The notes below the pieces were generated by a model, which had not been told where the DNA came from, did no database searches, and was given only the letters and a program-made list of their open reading frames with translations. A stretch of 64,000 bases of DNA, from assembly GCF_020687385.1 (NCBI RefSeq), contig NZ_JAJEQM010000002.1, positions 62,001 to 126,000 on the forward strand. Reading direction: 5' to 3'. Shown one piece after another: positions 18,793 to 26,802 of this stretch. The DNA is from Hominilimicola fabiformis (GTDB lineage Bacteria > Bacillota > Clostridia > UBA1381). Both the position numbers and the translations under genes were made by a program. Within the stretch, counting starts at the first letter, position 1, and every line of letters starts with the position of its first letter.

Positions 18793-19329
18793 TTCCTCGT
18801 TAAAAGCAGTAAGAATTGTTTCGTAAACGATATTCGGCTCATTCTTGAAATACACAGCCATACGTTCTGCCTCTTCACGCGAGCCGGCATATAGTGAAAG
18901 CTTTAAAAGGTTGGTGTCGTCATCGTCGTAAAGCTCACATTCGACGCTGTATTCGTTTTTGCGTATACGGGTAATCTTACTGCGTACGGAATTACGGACT
19001 TTTTCGGTATTGAAAAGCTCATTGATAGAATTATCAATAGGTTCTTTTATGTAAACAGGTATGTTTGGAGTGTAAAGGTCACTTGCATTCATACCTTTTT
19101 TTGTTATTTTATATTTTTCGTTGTGTTCACTTTCAAGAAAGGTTTTAACGTGATGTGTATGTTCGAGATTATCAAGTGCGACTTGAAAATCTTGAAAATT
19201 AATGTTACAATTATCAAGAACAAGGTTTATAAGATTATTGTACGGAACATAATCTTTTGCTTGATTTAATGTATAAAGAATAATAAATTGTATTAAAACG
19301 GGATCGTTAATTTCCCTTTGATACAACAT
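18769..19329 (-). CDS. DUF4364 family protein (winged-helix-like)
   Basis: This 186-residue protein matches the DUF4364 family common in Clostridia. Its N-terminal 80 residues look like a winged helix (VLIQFIILYTLNQAK, then an ITKKG wing), and an alpha/beta domain follows. GGAGGTGA lies about 8 bases before the ATG. A role as a DNA-binding regulator is inferred from the fold only. Confidence 0.82.
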   Translation of the reverse strand: MLYQREINDPVLIQFIILYTLNQAKDYVPYNNLINLVLDNCNINFQDFQVALDNLEHTHHVKTFLESEHNEKYKITKKGMNASDLYTPNIPVYIKEPIDNSINELFNTEKVRNSVRSKITRIRKNEYSVECELYDDDDTNLLKLSLYAGSREEAERMAVYFKNEPNIVYETILTAFNEELHHISED

Positions 19330-19414
19330 AAAAAATCACCTCCGTGTATTTAATATCAGTATAACACATTTAATATTAAATTGGTAGAGGTAAATAGAAA
19401 TCAGGAGAAAAAAT

Positions 19415-20062
19415 ATGCCGAGAAAGAAACTTACAGAGGAAGAAGAAATTGCACGCGTAAAGGCGATGTATGAGTATGAACATAATTGCCGCGATAACGG
19501 ATATACGGTTGTTGCGGGAGTTGACGAGGCAGGAAGAGGTCCGCTTGCCGGCCCTGTATATGCGGCGGCGGTTATACTTCCGAATGACATTATAATCAAA
19601 GGAATAAATGATTCAAAAAAACTTTCCGAAAAAAAGAGAGAAGAATTGTTTGAAGAAATAACCGAAAAGGCAATCGCATATAATATATTCAGTGTGGACG
19701 AAAAACGAATTGACGAAATAAATATTTTAAACGCAACGTACGAGGCAATGAACGGTGCGGTAAACGGACTAAGCACTGCACCCGATTTTGTGCTTATAGA
19801 CGGTAACAGAATAAGCGGAATGGAAATACCGCACGAAACGGTTGTAAAGGGTGACAGTAAGAGTATTTCAATAGCGGCGGCGTCTATTTTGGCAAAAGTG
19901 AGCCGTGACAGATTTATATGTCAAATGGCGGAAAAGTATCCCGAGTACGGCTTTGAAAAGCATAAGGGTTACGGCACAAAGGCACACAATGAGGCTATTT
20001 TAAAATACGGTCCGTGTCCGATACACAGAAGAACATTTTTAAGAAAATTATTGGGAGAATGA
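19415..20062 (+). CDS. rnhB: Ribonuclease HII
   Basis: This 215-residue enzyme removes ribonucleotides from DNA-RNA hybrids. The motif VAGVDEAGRGPLAGPV holds the DE catalytic pair, GNRISGM and the SIAAASILAKVSRDR stretch are present, and HKGYGTKAH follows. A charged N-terminal extension of about 30 residues precedes the core. AGGAG lies about 8 bases before the ATG. It is coupled to yraN with a 2-base gap. Confidence 0.96.
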   Translation: MPRKKLTEEEEIARVKAMYEYEHNCRDNGYTVVAGVDEAGRGPLAGPVYAAAVILPNDIIIKGINDSKKLSEKKREELFEEITEKAIAYNIFSVDEKRIDEINILNATYEAMNGAVNGLSTAPDFVLIDGNRISGMEIPHETVVKGDSKSISIAAASILAKVSRDRFICQMAEKYPEYGFEKHKGYGTKAHNEAILKYGPCPIHRRTFLRKLLGE

Positions 20063-20064
20063 TT

Positions 20065-20421
20065 ATGACGACAAAGGAAATAGGAGATTTCGGAGAAAAG
20101 GCGGCAGAGGATTATCTTGTTGAAATGGATTACTTAATCCTTGAAAGAAATTACCGTTTGAAATTCGGCGAAATTGATATTATCGCCGCAAAGGACGGCG
20201 GACTTGTTTTTGTGGAAGTAAAGACGAGAAAGAGTAATTTATTCGGTGAGCCGAGCGAATATGTTGACCGCAAAAAGCAGGAACGGGTGAAAAAAGCCGC
20301 AATGGTTTATGCAGATGTGGAAAATACCGATATGCGATTTGATGTGATAGAAGTATTTTATGAGGAGAAAAACGGAGAATTATTTCTTGTTAAAGTTAAT
20401 CATATTGAAAATGCTTTTTAA
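20065..20421 (+). CDS. YraN family endonuclease-like protein
   Basis: This 118-residue protein of the restriction-endonuclease-like fold has GEKAAEDYL, the core GEIDIIAAKDGGLVFVEVKTRK (PD-ExK-type residues D, E, K) and a C-terminal RFDVIEV. ATG 20065 is chosen because GGGAG at 20053-20057 is 7 bases upstream. It commonly follows rnhB. The cellular function is not established. Confidence 0.92.
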   Translation: MTTKEIGDFGEKAAEDYLVEMDYLILERNYRLKFGEIDIIAAKDGGLVFVEVKTRKSNLFGEPSEYVDRKKQERVKKAAMVYADVENTDMRFDVIEVFYEEKNGELFLVKVNHIENAF

Positions 20422-20436
20422 TAAGGGGACACTAAA

Positions 20437-21333
20437 ATGAATAGGGACACTAAAAACAACTATTCCGTATTTGACACACATTGCGATACATTGTGTTGCG
20501 TGCGTGATGACGGTAAAAGCCTTAATGAAAATGACTGTCATGTTGATTTAAAAAGAATGTCGGAATATAAAAGCTATACGCAAGTTTTTGCTTGCTTTAT
20601 AGATCCGATATATAAGACGTGCGGTGCGGAGCGAACAATGAATTTAACAGATACATTCCACACGCACACGCAAAATCTACCGCAGAATGTTAAAGCTGTT
20701 TTAAGCATTGAGGGCGGAGAGGGGATATATTCACTTTCGGCACTTCGCAATTATCACAGGCTCGGCGTAAAAATCGCGGCACTAACATGGAACTATTCAA
20801 ATCATATTGCTTCGGGTGCGTTGGAAAGTGACGAAAACAGAGGACTGACCGATTTCGGGAAAAAGGTTGTGGCGGAAATGAATAAAATCGGTATGCTTAT
20901 AGACGTTTCACACCTTAACAGAAAGTCATTTTACGATATTGCAAAGGTAACAAAAATGCCGATTGTCGCAACACATTCTTGCTCGGACTTTATATGTCCC
21001 CATAAAAGAAATTTAACAGACGAACAATTTAAAATTATTAAAAACAGCGGCGGTTGCGTCGGAGTGAATTTTTATCCGCCGTTTTTAACGAACAGAGATA
21101 AATGCGGTATTGACGATATTGTAAAGCATATTGAGCATTTTATGGAGCTTGGCGGTGAGGATAATATCGGTATCGGTGCGGATTTTGACGGCGTTGACTG
21201 TCTGCCCGAAGGTATAAGCGGTGTTGAAGATATGTATAAAATATTTGACAGACTGCTTGCAAGAGGATATACTGAAGAACAAGCAGAGAAAATAAGTCAT
21301 AGAAATTTTGAAAGGATTTTTGAAAATGCCTAA
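20437..21333 (+). CDS. Membrane dipeptidase family (M19) metallopeptidase
   Basis: This 298-residue zinc peptidase is related to renal dipeptidase. Visible ligands are DTHCDT near the N terminus, the bridging Glu in SIEGGEG, SHLNRKS, THSCSDFICPHKRN and the C-terminal GADFDGV. There is no signal peptide despite the family name, so it probably acts in the cytosol on dipeptides. The word GGGACACTAAAA occurs twice around its start codon, once in the leader and once in codons 3-6. Confidence 0.93.
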   Translation: MNRDTKNNYSVFDTHCDTLCCVRDDGKSLNENDCHVDLKRMSEYKSYTQVFACFIDPIYKTCGAERTMNLTDTFHTHTQNLPQNVKAVLSIEGGEGIYSLSALRNYHRLGVKIAALTWNYSNHIASGALESDENRGLTDFGKKVVAEMNKIGMLIDVSHLNRKSFYDIAKVTKMPIVATHSCSDFICPHKRNLTDEQFKIIKNSGGCVGVNFYPPFLTNRDKCGIDDIVKHIEHFMELGGEDNIGIGADFDGVDCLPEGISGVEDMYKIFDRLLARGYTEEQAEKISHRNFERIFENA

Positions 21334-22069
21334 ATTTTTTGTAACACAAGATAAAATATCAGATAATCAAATTATAATAGACAGCGAGGACGTAACTCAT
21401 ATTTCAAGGGTACTCCGTCTTGAAAAAGGTGATAATGTTACGGTGTGTGACGGACAGGGAACGGATTATGACGCTCAAATCGATACGATAGAGCCTAAGA
21501 AAATTCTTTTGAATATCGTATCAAGACAAAAGAGCGAAACAGAGCCGAATATAAAGGTTACACTTTTTCAGGCACTTCCAAAAGCGTCCAAAATGGAGTA
21601 CATCATTCAGAAAACAACGGAGCTTGGCATATCCGAAATTGTGCCTGTGAAACTTTCAAGATGTGTTGTGAAAATAGACAATAAAAAGGACGAGAAAAAG
21701 AAAATTGACCGTTGGCAAAAGATTGCCGAATCGGCGGCGAAACAGTCGGGAAGGGGTATTGTTCCGACAGTGTCTGAATTTATGACTATCAATGAAGTGA
21801 TTGAAAAATCAAAAGAATTTGATTTGTTTTTTGTGCCGTACGAATGTGAAGAACAGAAAACACTGAAAGAGATTTTAACTTCAAAAAGTGACGTTAAGTC
21901 GGTGGGATTTGTCATAGGTCCGGAGGGCGGTTTTGATTTAAGCGAAACCGAAAAACTTCATTCAAGCGGTATCGATACAGTAACGCTCGGTAAGAGAATA
22001 CTACGCACGGAAACAGCCGGTGAGGCGGTTTTGGCAATGACAATGTATGAGATAGGCGACATAAACTGA
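21326..22069 (+). CDS. rsmE: 16S rRNA m3U1498 methyltransferase
   Basis: This 247-residue SPOUT enzyme has an N-terminal PUA-like domain (MPKFFV...HISRVLRLEKGD) and a C-terminal knot with GPEGGF and TLGKRILRTETA. ATG 21326 overlaps the dipeptidase stop by 8 bases and is preceded by AAAGGA. The extended frame from 21308 lacks a ribosome site at a usable distance. Confidence 0.95.
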   Translation: MPKFFVTQDKISDNQIIIDSEDVTHISRVLRLEKGDNVTVCDGQGTDYDAQIDTIEPKKILLNIVSRQKSETEPNIKVTLFQALPKASKMEYIIQKTTELGISEIVPVKLSRCVVKIDNKKDEKKKIDRWQKIAESAAKQSGRGIVPTVSEFMTINEVIEKSKEFDLFFVPYECEEQKTLKEILTSKSDVKSVGFVIGPEGGFDLSETEKLHSSGIDTVTLGKRILRTETAGEAVLAMTMYEIGDIN

Positions 22070-22094
22070 GAGCATGTTTTAGGAGATGATTGCA

Positions 22095-22802
22095 ATGACT
22101 TTACAAGAGATAATTGATTCAAGTGACAATATTGTATTTTTCGGCGGTGCAGGTGTGTCAACCGAAAGCGGTATACCGGATTTCAGAAGTGTTGACGGAC
22201 TTTATAATATGAAGTACGATTATCCGCCTGAAACTATTTTAAGTCATACGTTTTTTATGAATAATACGGAGGAATTTTACAAATTTTATCGTGACAAGCT
22301 GATTGTAAAAGGTGTTAAGCCGAACAAGGCACATATTGCACTTGCAAAACTTGAAGAAAAAGGAAAACTGAAAGCGGTTATAACACAGAACATAGACGGA
22401 CTTCATCAAATGGCAGGCAGTAAAAATGTGCTTGAACTTCACGGTTCGACTCTTAGAAACTACTGTATGGATTGCGGAAAATCGTACGATATTGATTATA
22501 TTGAAAGCAGCAAGGGTGTGCCGAAATGTGAATGTGGGGGTATAATCAAGCCTGATGTTGTGCTGTACGAAGAAATGTTAAATGACGATACAATCACAAA
22601 ATCGGTGCAGTATATCAGCAATGCGGACGTACTTATAATCGGAGGTACATCACTTAACGTATATCCTGCGGCAGGGTTTATAAATTACTTCAAAGGCAGT
22701 AAACTTGTTATTATCAATAAAGCCGCCACTTCTGCCGATAAAAATGCCGACCTTGTTATAAGCGAGCCTATAGGCGAAGTTTTGGGAAGTCTGAAAATAT
22801 GA
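22095..22802 (+). CDS. NAD-dependent protein deacylase, sirtuin
   Basis: This 235-residue Sir2-family enzyme has GAGVSTESGIPDFRS, TQNIDGLHQMAG, the catalytic His in ELHGS, a zinc module (CMDCG ... CECGG) and VLIIGGTSLNV. ATG 22095 is chosen because AGGAG at 22081-22085 touches ATG 22086 but lies 9 bases from 22095. The gene ends in an ATGA overlap with the phosphopantetheinyl transferase. Confidence 0.95.
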   Translation: MTLQEIIDSSDNIVFFGGAGVSTESGIPDFRSVDGLYNMKYDYPPETILSHTFFMNNTEEFYKFYRDKLIVKGVKPNKAHIALAKLEEKGKLKAVITQNIDGLHQMAGSKNVLELHGSTLRNYCMDCGKSYDIDYIESSKGVPKCECGGIIKPDVVLYEEMLNDDTITKSVQYISNADVLIIGGTSLNVYPAAGFINYFKGSKLVIINKAATSADKNADLVISEPIGEVLGSLKI

Positions 22803-23386
22803 AAGTATATTATATGAACGTCAAAAGCATAAATGCCGATGATGAAAAATGGTTTAAGTATTTGTCGCAAAAACGAATTGAAAAAGTCAATAGGTTAAAA
22901 AAGGCAAATAAAAAATCACAGTCAATAGGTGCGGAACTGCTGCTAAATTATGCGGTAAACGGTGATATAAAAAAAACGGTAAAGTGGGACACAGAAAACG
23001 GCGGAAAACTTTACTTAACGCAAAACAAGGATTTGTATGTAAATCTATCACATTCCGGCGGATATGCGGTATGTGCCGTACATAACAAAGATGTTGGCAT
23101 TGACATACAACACTTGCGAGAATGTGATATGAATTTGGCAAAACGATTTTTTACGGCGGAAGAAACCGAATATATAAATTGTTCAGCCGATAAAAACAAT
23201 GCGTTTTTTGAGGTGTGGACAAAGAAAGAAAGCTTTGTCAAGGCAATCGGTACCGGACTTACAATTCCGCTAGACAGCTTTTCGGTGCTTTCCGATACAA
23301 TCAGGTATGACGGTAAAACGTATTGCTTTAAAGAGTATTCGGTCGGAGAAGACGATTATAAAATGTTTGTCTGCTATTTGTCGTAG
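22799..23386 (+). CDS. Sfp-type 4'-phosphopantetheinyl transferase
   Basis: This 195-residue enzyme transfers the phosphopantetheine arm from CoA to carrier proteins. Motifs are VNLSHSGGYAVCAV, VGIDIQ (Mg-binding Asp) and FFEVWTKKESFVKAIGTGL (Glu and Lys of the active site). It is slightly shorter than the usual 220-230 residues. It overlaps the sirtuin gene by 4 bases. No polyketide or peptide synthetase is in the window, so its carrier protein is unknown. Confidence 0.92.
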   Translation: MKVYYMNVKSINADDEKWFKYLSQKRIEKVNRLKKANKKSQSIGAELLLNYAVNGDIKKTVKWDTENGGKLYLTQNKDLYVNLSHSGGYAVCAVHNKDVGIDIQHLRECDMNLAKRFFTAEETEYINCSADKNNAFFEVWTKKESFVKAIGTGLTIPLDSFSVLSDTIRYDGKTYCFKEYSVGEDDYKMFVCYLS

Positions 23387-23568
23387 TTGTAGATGTTTGC
23401 ACTTTCGGGTGAGTAGTTTATAATTTCGTCATAAGCGTCAAGCTGCTCTTCGCTGTTCGGTGCCCACGGAATAAGCCCGGTACAGTCAGTTGCGGATATG
23501 GCATTGCATACGTCAAAGTCAAAATTACTGTTACGGAAAATAACGTGATTCGGATATTTTCTTTTCAT
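23374..23568 (-). CDS. Small conserved-looking protein with a CNAISATDCTGLIP core
   Basis: This 64-residue minus-strand frame lies between the transferase gene and pdxT. It has AAAGG about 11 bases before the ATG and a core (CNAISATDCTGLIPW) rich in Cys, Asp and Thr, followed by an acidic tail ending YNYDK. Its 3' end overlaps the convergent transferase gene by 13 bases. The composition is protein-like, and I have a vague impression of similar short clostridial proteins, but I cannot name a family or function. Confidence 0.5.
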   Translation of the reverse strand: MKRKYPNHVIFRNSNFDFDVCNAISATDCTGLIPWAPNSEEQLDAYDEIINYSPESANIYNYDK

Positions 23569-23618
23569 AACATCAAAACCTTTCTGCTCAAATTTAGTTT
23601 GGAGCAGTATTAGTATTA

Positions 23619-23654
23619 TAAAAATCCCGATGAATTATGTCATCGGGATTTTTG
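23619..23654. terminator. Bidirectional terminator after pdxT
   Basis: The stem ATCCCGATGA/TCATCGGGAT with a 6-base loop has A runs on one side and T runs on the other. On the minus strand it follows the pdxT stop directly. Confidence 0.88.
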
Positions 23655-24221
23655 CTATTTTATCATATTTATGAAATATTTGTGAAAATCAAGATTTTTT
23701 GTAAGTTCGGGGTGGAACGAAGTTACAAGCATATTGTTTTCTCTTGCGGCAACTATATGACCGTTCAGCTTACACAAAATTTTTACGTTATCGCCGACAC
23801 TGTCAATCCACGGCGCACGGATAAATACAAGAGGAAACGGTTTATCCGATACTTCGGGGATAACGACTTCTTCGGAAAAACTGTCGATTTGCTTGCCATA
23901 TGCGTTGCGTCTTACGGTAATATCCATAGTACCTATGTGTGCCTGTTCGCCCTCAATATTTTTCGCAAGAACGATAAGTCCGGCACAAGTACCGAAAACA
24001 GGCATACCGTTTTCAATCATATTTTTAATCGGCTCATATAAATCGAGCTTGTGAAGAAGTTTGCCGATTACCGTACTTTCTCCGCCTGGGATAATAAGAC
24101 CGTCAAACGGTTTTTCAATGTCTTTTTTTTGACGTATTTCAAATGATTCCGCACCAAGTGCGTCAAGCGAATATTTGTGTTCAATAAATGCACCTTGAAG
24201 TGCAAGTATACCGATTTTCAT
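23655..24221 (-). CDS. pdxT: Pyridoxal 5'-phosphate synthase glutaminase subunit
   Basis: This 188-residue class I glutaminase feeds ammonia to PdxS. The N terminus [21 protein letters not shown], the catalytic Cys in FGTCAGLI and the His/Glu pair in SFHPEL are all present. It follows pdxS with a one-base overlap on the minus strand, so the two are coupled. Confidence 0.97.
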   Translation of the reverse strand: MKIGILALQGAFIEHKYSLDALGAESFEIRQKKDIEKPFDGLIIPGGESTVIGKLLHKLDLYEPIKNMIENGMPVFGTCAGLIVLAKNIEGEQAHIGTMDITVRRNAYGKQIDSFSEEVVIPEVSDKPFPLVFIRAPWIDSVGDNVKILCKLNGHIVAARENNMLVTSFHPELTKNLDFHKYFINMIK

Positions 24222-25093
24222 TATTTACCACGCTCCGCCATAAGTAGTGCAATTTCGTTTTCGTTTATGCCGACCATTGCTTCGCCAAGATCCTCTGAAA
24301 GCTCTGCAAGAAGTTTGTCGTCAGTGTAATTTGTAACGGCTTGAACAATGGCAGACGCTCTTTTTGCAGGGTTGCCTGACTTGAATATACCCGAGCCTAC
24401 GAATACACCCTCTGCACCGAGATGCATCATAAGTGCGGCGTCGGCAGGTGTTGCAACACCGCCTGCGGCAAAGTTTACAACAGGCAATTTACCGTTTTCG
24501 TGAACATATTCAACAAGGTTGTAAGGCACTTGAAGTTGCTTTGCAGCCTCATAAAGTTCGTCTTCCGACATATTTTGAATACGTCTGATTTCAGACATCA
24601 TCATTCTCATATGACGTACTGCCTGAACAACGTCACCTGTACCCGGTTCACCCTTTGTTCTTATCATAGCCGCACCTTCGTTTATACGTCTTAGTGCCTC
24701 ACCCAAATCCTTTGCACCGCATACGAAAGGTACTTTAAAATCGTTCTTGTTGATGTGGTACTTGTCGTCGGCAGGTGAAAGCACTTCGCTTTCGTCTATG
24801 TAGTCAATTTTGATTGCTTGCAAAATTCTTGCCTCTGCAAAGTGACCGATACGGCACTTCGCCATAACAGGGATTGAAACTGCGTCTTGAATACCCTTAA
24901 TCATTTTAGGGTCGCTCATTCTTGACACACCGCCTGCGGCACGAATATCGGCAGGGATACGTTCAAGAGCCATTACAGCACAAGCGCCTGCCTCCTCGGC
25001 AATTTTAGCTTGTTCAGGTGTTGTTACGTCCATAATTACTCCGCCCTTTAGCATTTGGGCAAGGTTTCTGTTTAGTTCCATTTGTGTTGACAT
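24221..25093 (-). CDS. pdxS: Pyridoxal 5'-phosphate synthase lyase subunit
   Basis: This PdxS barrel of about 290 residues makes PLP from ribose 5-phosphate, glyceraldehyde 3-phosphate and ammonia. GGVIMDV with the catalytic Asp/Lys region, [30 protein letters not shown] and [17 protein letters not shown] are typical. The start MSTQM (25093) is preferred: an AAAGGA site touches the upstream ATG at 25105 but lies about 12 bases from 25093. It is the first gene of pdxST and is divergent from the pdxR-like regulator. Confidence 0.96.
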   Translation of the reverse strand: MSTQMELNRNLAQMLKGGVIMDVTTPEQAKIAEEAGACAVMALERIPADIRAAGGVSRMSDPKMIKGIQDAVSIPVMAKCRIGHFAEARILQAIKIDYIDESEVLSPADDKYHINKNDFKVPFVCGAKDLGEALRRINEGAAMIRTKGEPGTGDVVQAVRHMRMMMSEIRRIQNMSEDELYEAAKQLQVPYNLVEYVHENGKLPVVNFAAGGVATPADAALMMHLGAEGVFVGSGIFKSGNPAKRASAIVQAVTNYTDDKLLAELSEDLGEAMVGINENEIALLMAERGK

Positions 25094-25140
25094 AGTTATT
25101 AACATTCCTTTCTGCTCGGCTTAAATAAATCAGCCGTATG

Positions 25141-25169
25141 TTGACTTTTTCCCTGGGATTGGTTATAAT
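25141..25169 (+). promoter_or_regulatory. Promoter of the pdxR-like gene overlapping the divergent pdxST control region
   Basis: TTGACT at 25141-25146, a 17-base spacer and TATAAT at 25164-25169 drive the regulator. The -10 is part of the near-palindrome TATAATTATA, whose complement gives a minus-strand TATAAT for pdxS. The matching minus -35 is poor (CTTTTA), as expected for a gene needing an activator. The regulator probably binds here. Confidence 0.7.
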
Positions 25170-25229
25170 TATACCACCGATTGACACTATTAAAAGTGCC
25201 AAAATACAAGTTTTTTATGGGGTCAGATT

Positions 25230-26588
25230 ATGTTTAACTTTATTTTTACAGCCGATAAAGCGTCCAAAAAACCGCTTTACGAACAGCTTTATTCGTATGT
25301 CGCAGATGAAATAAAAAATAAAAATATTAAAGAAAATGAGCGTATGCCGTCAAAAAAAGCACTGGCAAAATATCTCGGAATAAGCGTAAATACCGTTGAA
25401 ACAGCATATTCGATTTTGGTACAGGAGGGGTATTTAAGAGCGGTTGCAAGGAGTGGTTTTTATGTTTGCAAGGTTGATATTCCCGTTGGTGACAGAAACT
25501 TTGAATATGAAGAAGAACAAGAGAGTGTAACGGCATATAAGGCGGATTTTAAGACAAATAAAGTCGATATAAATTCGTTTCCGTATTCGACTTGGATAAA
25601 GCTTTCAAAGGAGGTTATGTACTCAACACCGGAGTACCTTAATTCCGGAAATGTAAAGGGCGATTATGAATTGCGAGAGAGTATTGCGAAATACTTGCAC
25701 GAATTTCGCGGAGTAAAATGTTCGCCTATGCAGATTGTGGTCGGTGCGGGTATTGAGTATTTGACAATGCTCCTTACAGAACTTTTTGACAGAGATAAAG
25801 TGTTTGCCGTTGAAAATCCCGGTTATAAAAAAATATCGGCAATACTCAGAAACAACAACAGAAAAATAAATTATATAGACGTAGATGAAAACGGACTTTG
25901 TACGGATTGTTTAAAACAAACAGATTCGGATATAGTGTACGTAACACCGTCACACCAATTTCCGACAGGTGCTGTTATGCATGTATGGCGTAGAATGGAA
26001 CTTCTTTCGTGGGCGGAAGAAGGGGAGGACAGATATATAATTGAAGACGATTATAACAGCGAGTTTAATTTTTCGATTAAGCCTGTTCCCGCAATGCAGG
26101 GACTTGCAAACAGTGACAGAGTTGTGTATTTAAGCACATTTTCAAGAGTTCTTGCACCGTCAATCAGAATTGCATATATGGTACTTCCGAAAAAATTGCT
26201 TGAAAAATTCGACAAGCATTTCGGTACATATTCGTCAACCGTTCCGCGTTTTGAACAGCATACGTTAAATAAATTTATTTCGGGAGGGTACTATTCAAGA
26301 CATTTGAGCAGAGTGAAAAATATCTATAAAAAAAGACGCGATAAGATTATCCAGTCGCTCGGTAACGCAGATATAAGCGGTGAAAGAGTCGGACTTCATA
26401 TAGTCGTTAAAACGGATAAGGCAAAGGAAATAATAGAGTATGCTCTAAAATGTGACGTGAAACTTTACGATATGGACGATTATTATATGACAGAAAATAA
26501 AAAAAGCAATTCAATCATCATAGGCTATGCCGGTGCGGAAGATGATGATATTGAATTACTGAAAAATATATTTGATAAATTTATATAA
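25230..26588 (+). CDS. MocR/PdxR-type regulator (GntR helix-turn-helix plus aminotransferase-like domain)
   Basis: This 452-residue protein has an N-terminal GntR winged helix (residues about 10-80: PLYEQLYSYVADEI, MPSKKALAKYLGISVNTVETAY) and a C-terminal fold-type I aminotransferase domain (about 110-450). The PLP-contact motifs EDDYNSEF and PSHQFPTG are visible. The Lys that forms the Schiff base in FSK of GabR and PdxR is replaced by Arg306 (STFSRVLAP). Its divergence from pdxST indicates control of PLP synthesis. Any PLP sensing would have to be non-covalent, which is inference. Confidence 0.88.
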   Translation: MFNFIFTADKASKKPLYEQLYSYVADEIKNKNIKENERMPSKKALAKYLGISVNTVETAYSILVQEGYLRAVARSGFYVCKVDIPVGDRNFEYEEEQESVTAYKADFKTNKVDINSFPYSTWIKLSKEVMYSTPEYLNSGNVKGDYELRESIAKYLHEFRGVKCSPMQIVVGAGIEYLTMLLTELFDRDKVFAVENPGYKKISAILRNNNRKINYIDVDENGLCTDCLKQTDSDIVYVTPSHQFPTGAVMHVWRRMELLSWAEEGEDRYIIEDDYNSEFNFSIKPVPAMQGLANSDRVVYLSTFSRVLAPSIRIAYMVLPKKLLEKFDKHFGTYSSTVPRFEQHTLNKFISGGYYSRHLSRVKNIYKKRRDKIIQSLGNADISGERVGLHIVVKTDKAKEIIEYALKCDVKLYDMDDYYMTENKKSNSIIIGYAGAEDDDIELLKNIFDKFI

Positions 26589-26649
26589 GTTAAAGTGTAA
26601 AATATAAAAATAATATTTTGCACATTCTGAACACTTTATCAACAATATG

Positions 26650-26676
26650 AAAAAAGCTCCGATAAAATCGGAGCTT
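26650..26676 (-). terminator. Terminator downstream of tRNA-Gly
   Basis: Read on the minus strand, the stem AAGCTCCGAT/ATCGGAGCTT is followed by six T residues, just after the tRNA CCA end. Confidence 0.85.
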
Positions 26677-26679
26677 AAA

Positions 26680-26754
26680 TGGAGCGGAAGACGAGATTCG
26701 AACTCGCGACGTTCACCTTGGCAAGGTGACGCTCTACCACTGAGCCACTCCCGC
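26680..26754 (-). tRNA. tRNA-Gly (anticodon GCC)
   Basis: The 75-base cloverleaf includes an encoded CCA. The acceptor stem GCGGGAG/CTTCCGC pairs with one G-U, the anticodon stem TCACC/GGTGA encloses the loop TTGCCAA (GCC), and the T arm contains GTTCGAATC. Confidence 0.97.
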
Positions 26755-26773
26755 ATTTCTTGACTGCTTTGTT

Positions 26774-26802
26774 ATTATAGCATGGGAAATACGGTTTGTC
26801 AA
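26774..26802 (-). promoter_or_regulatory. Promoter of tRNA-Gly
   Basis: On the minus strand, TTGACA (26802-26797), a 17-base spacer and TATAAT (26779-26774) match consensus exactly. The -35 overlaps the last codon of the upstream membrane-protein gene. Confidence 0.85.
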
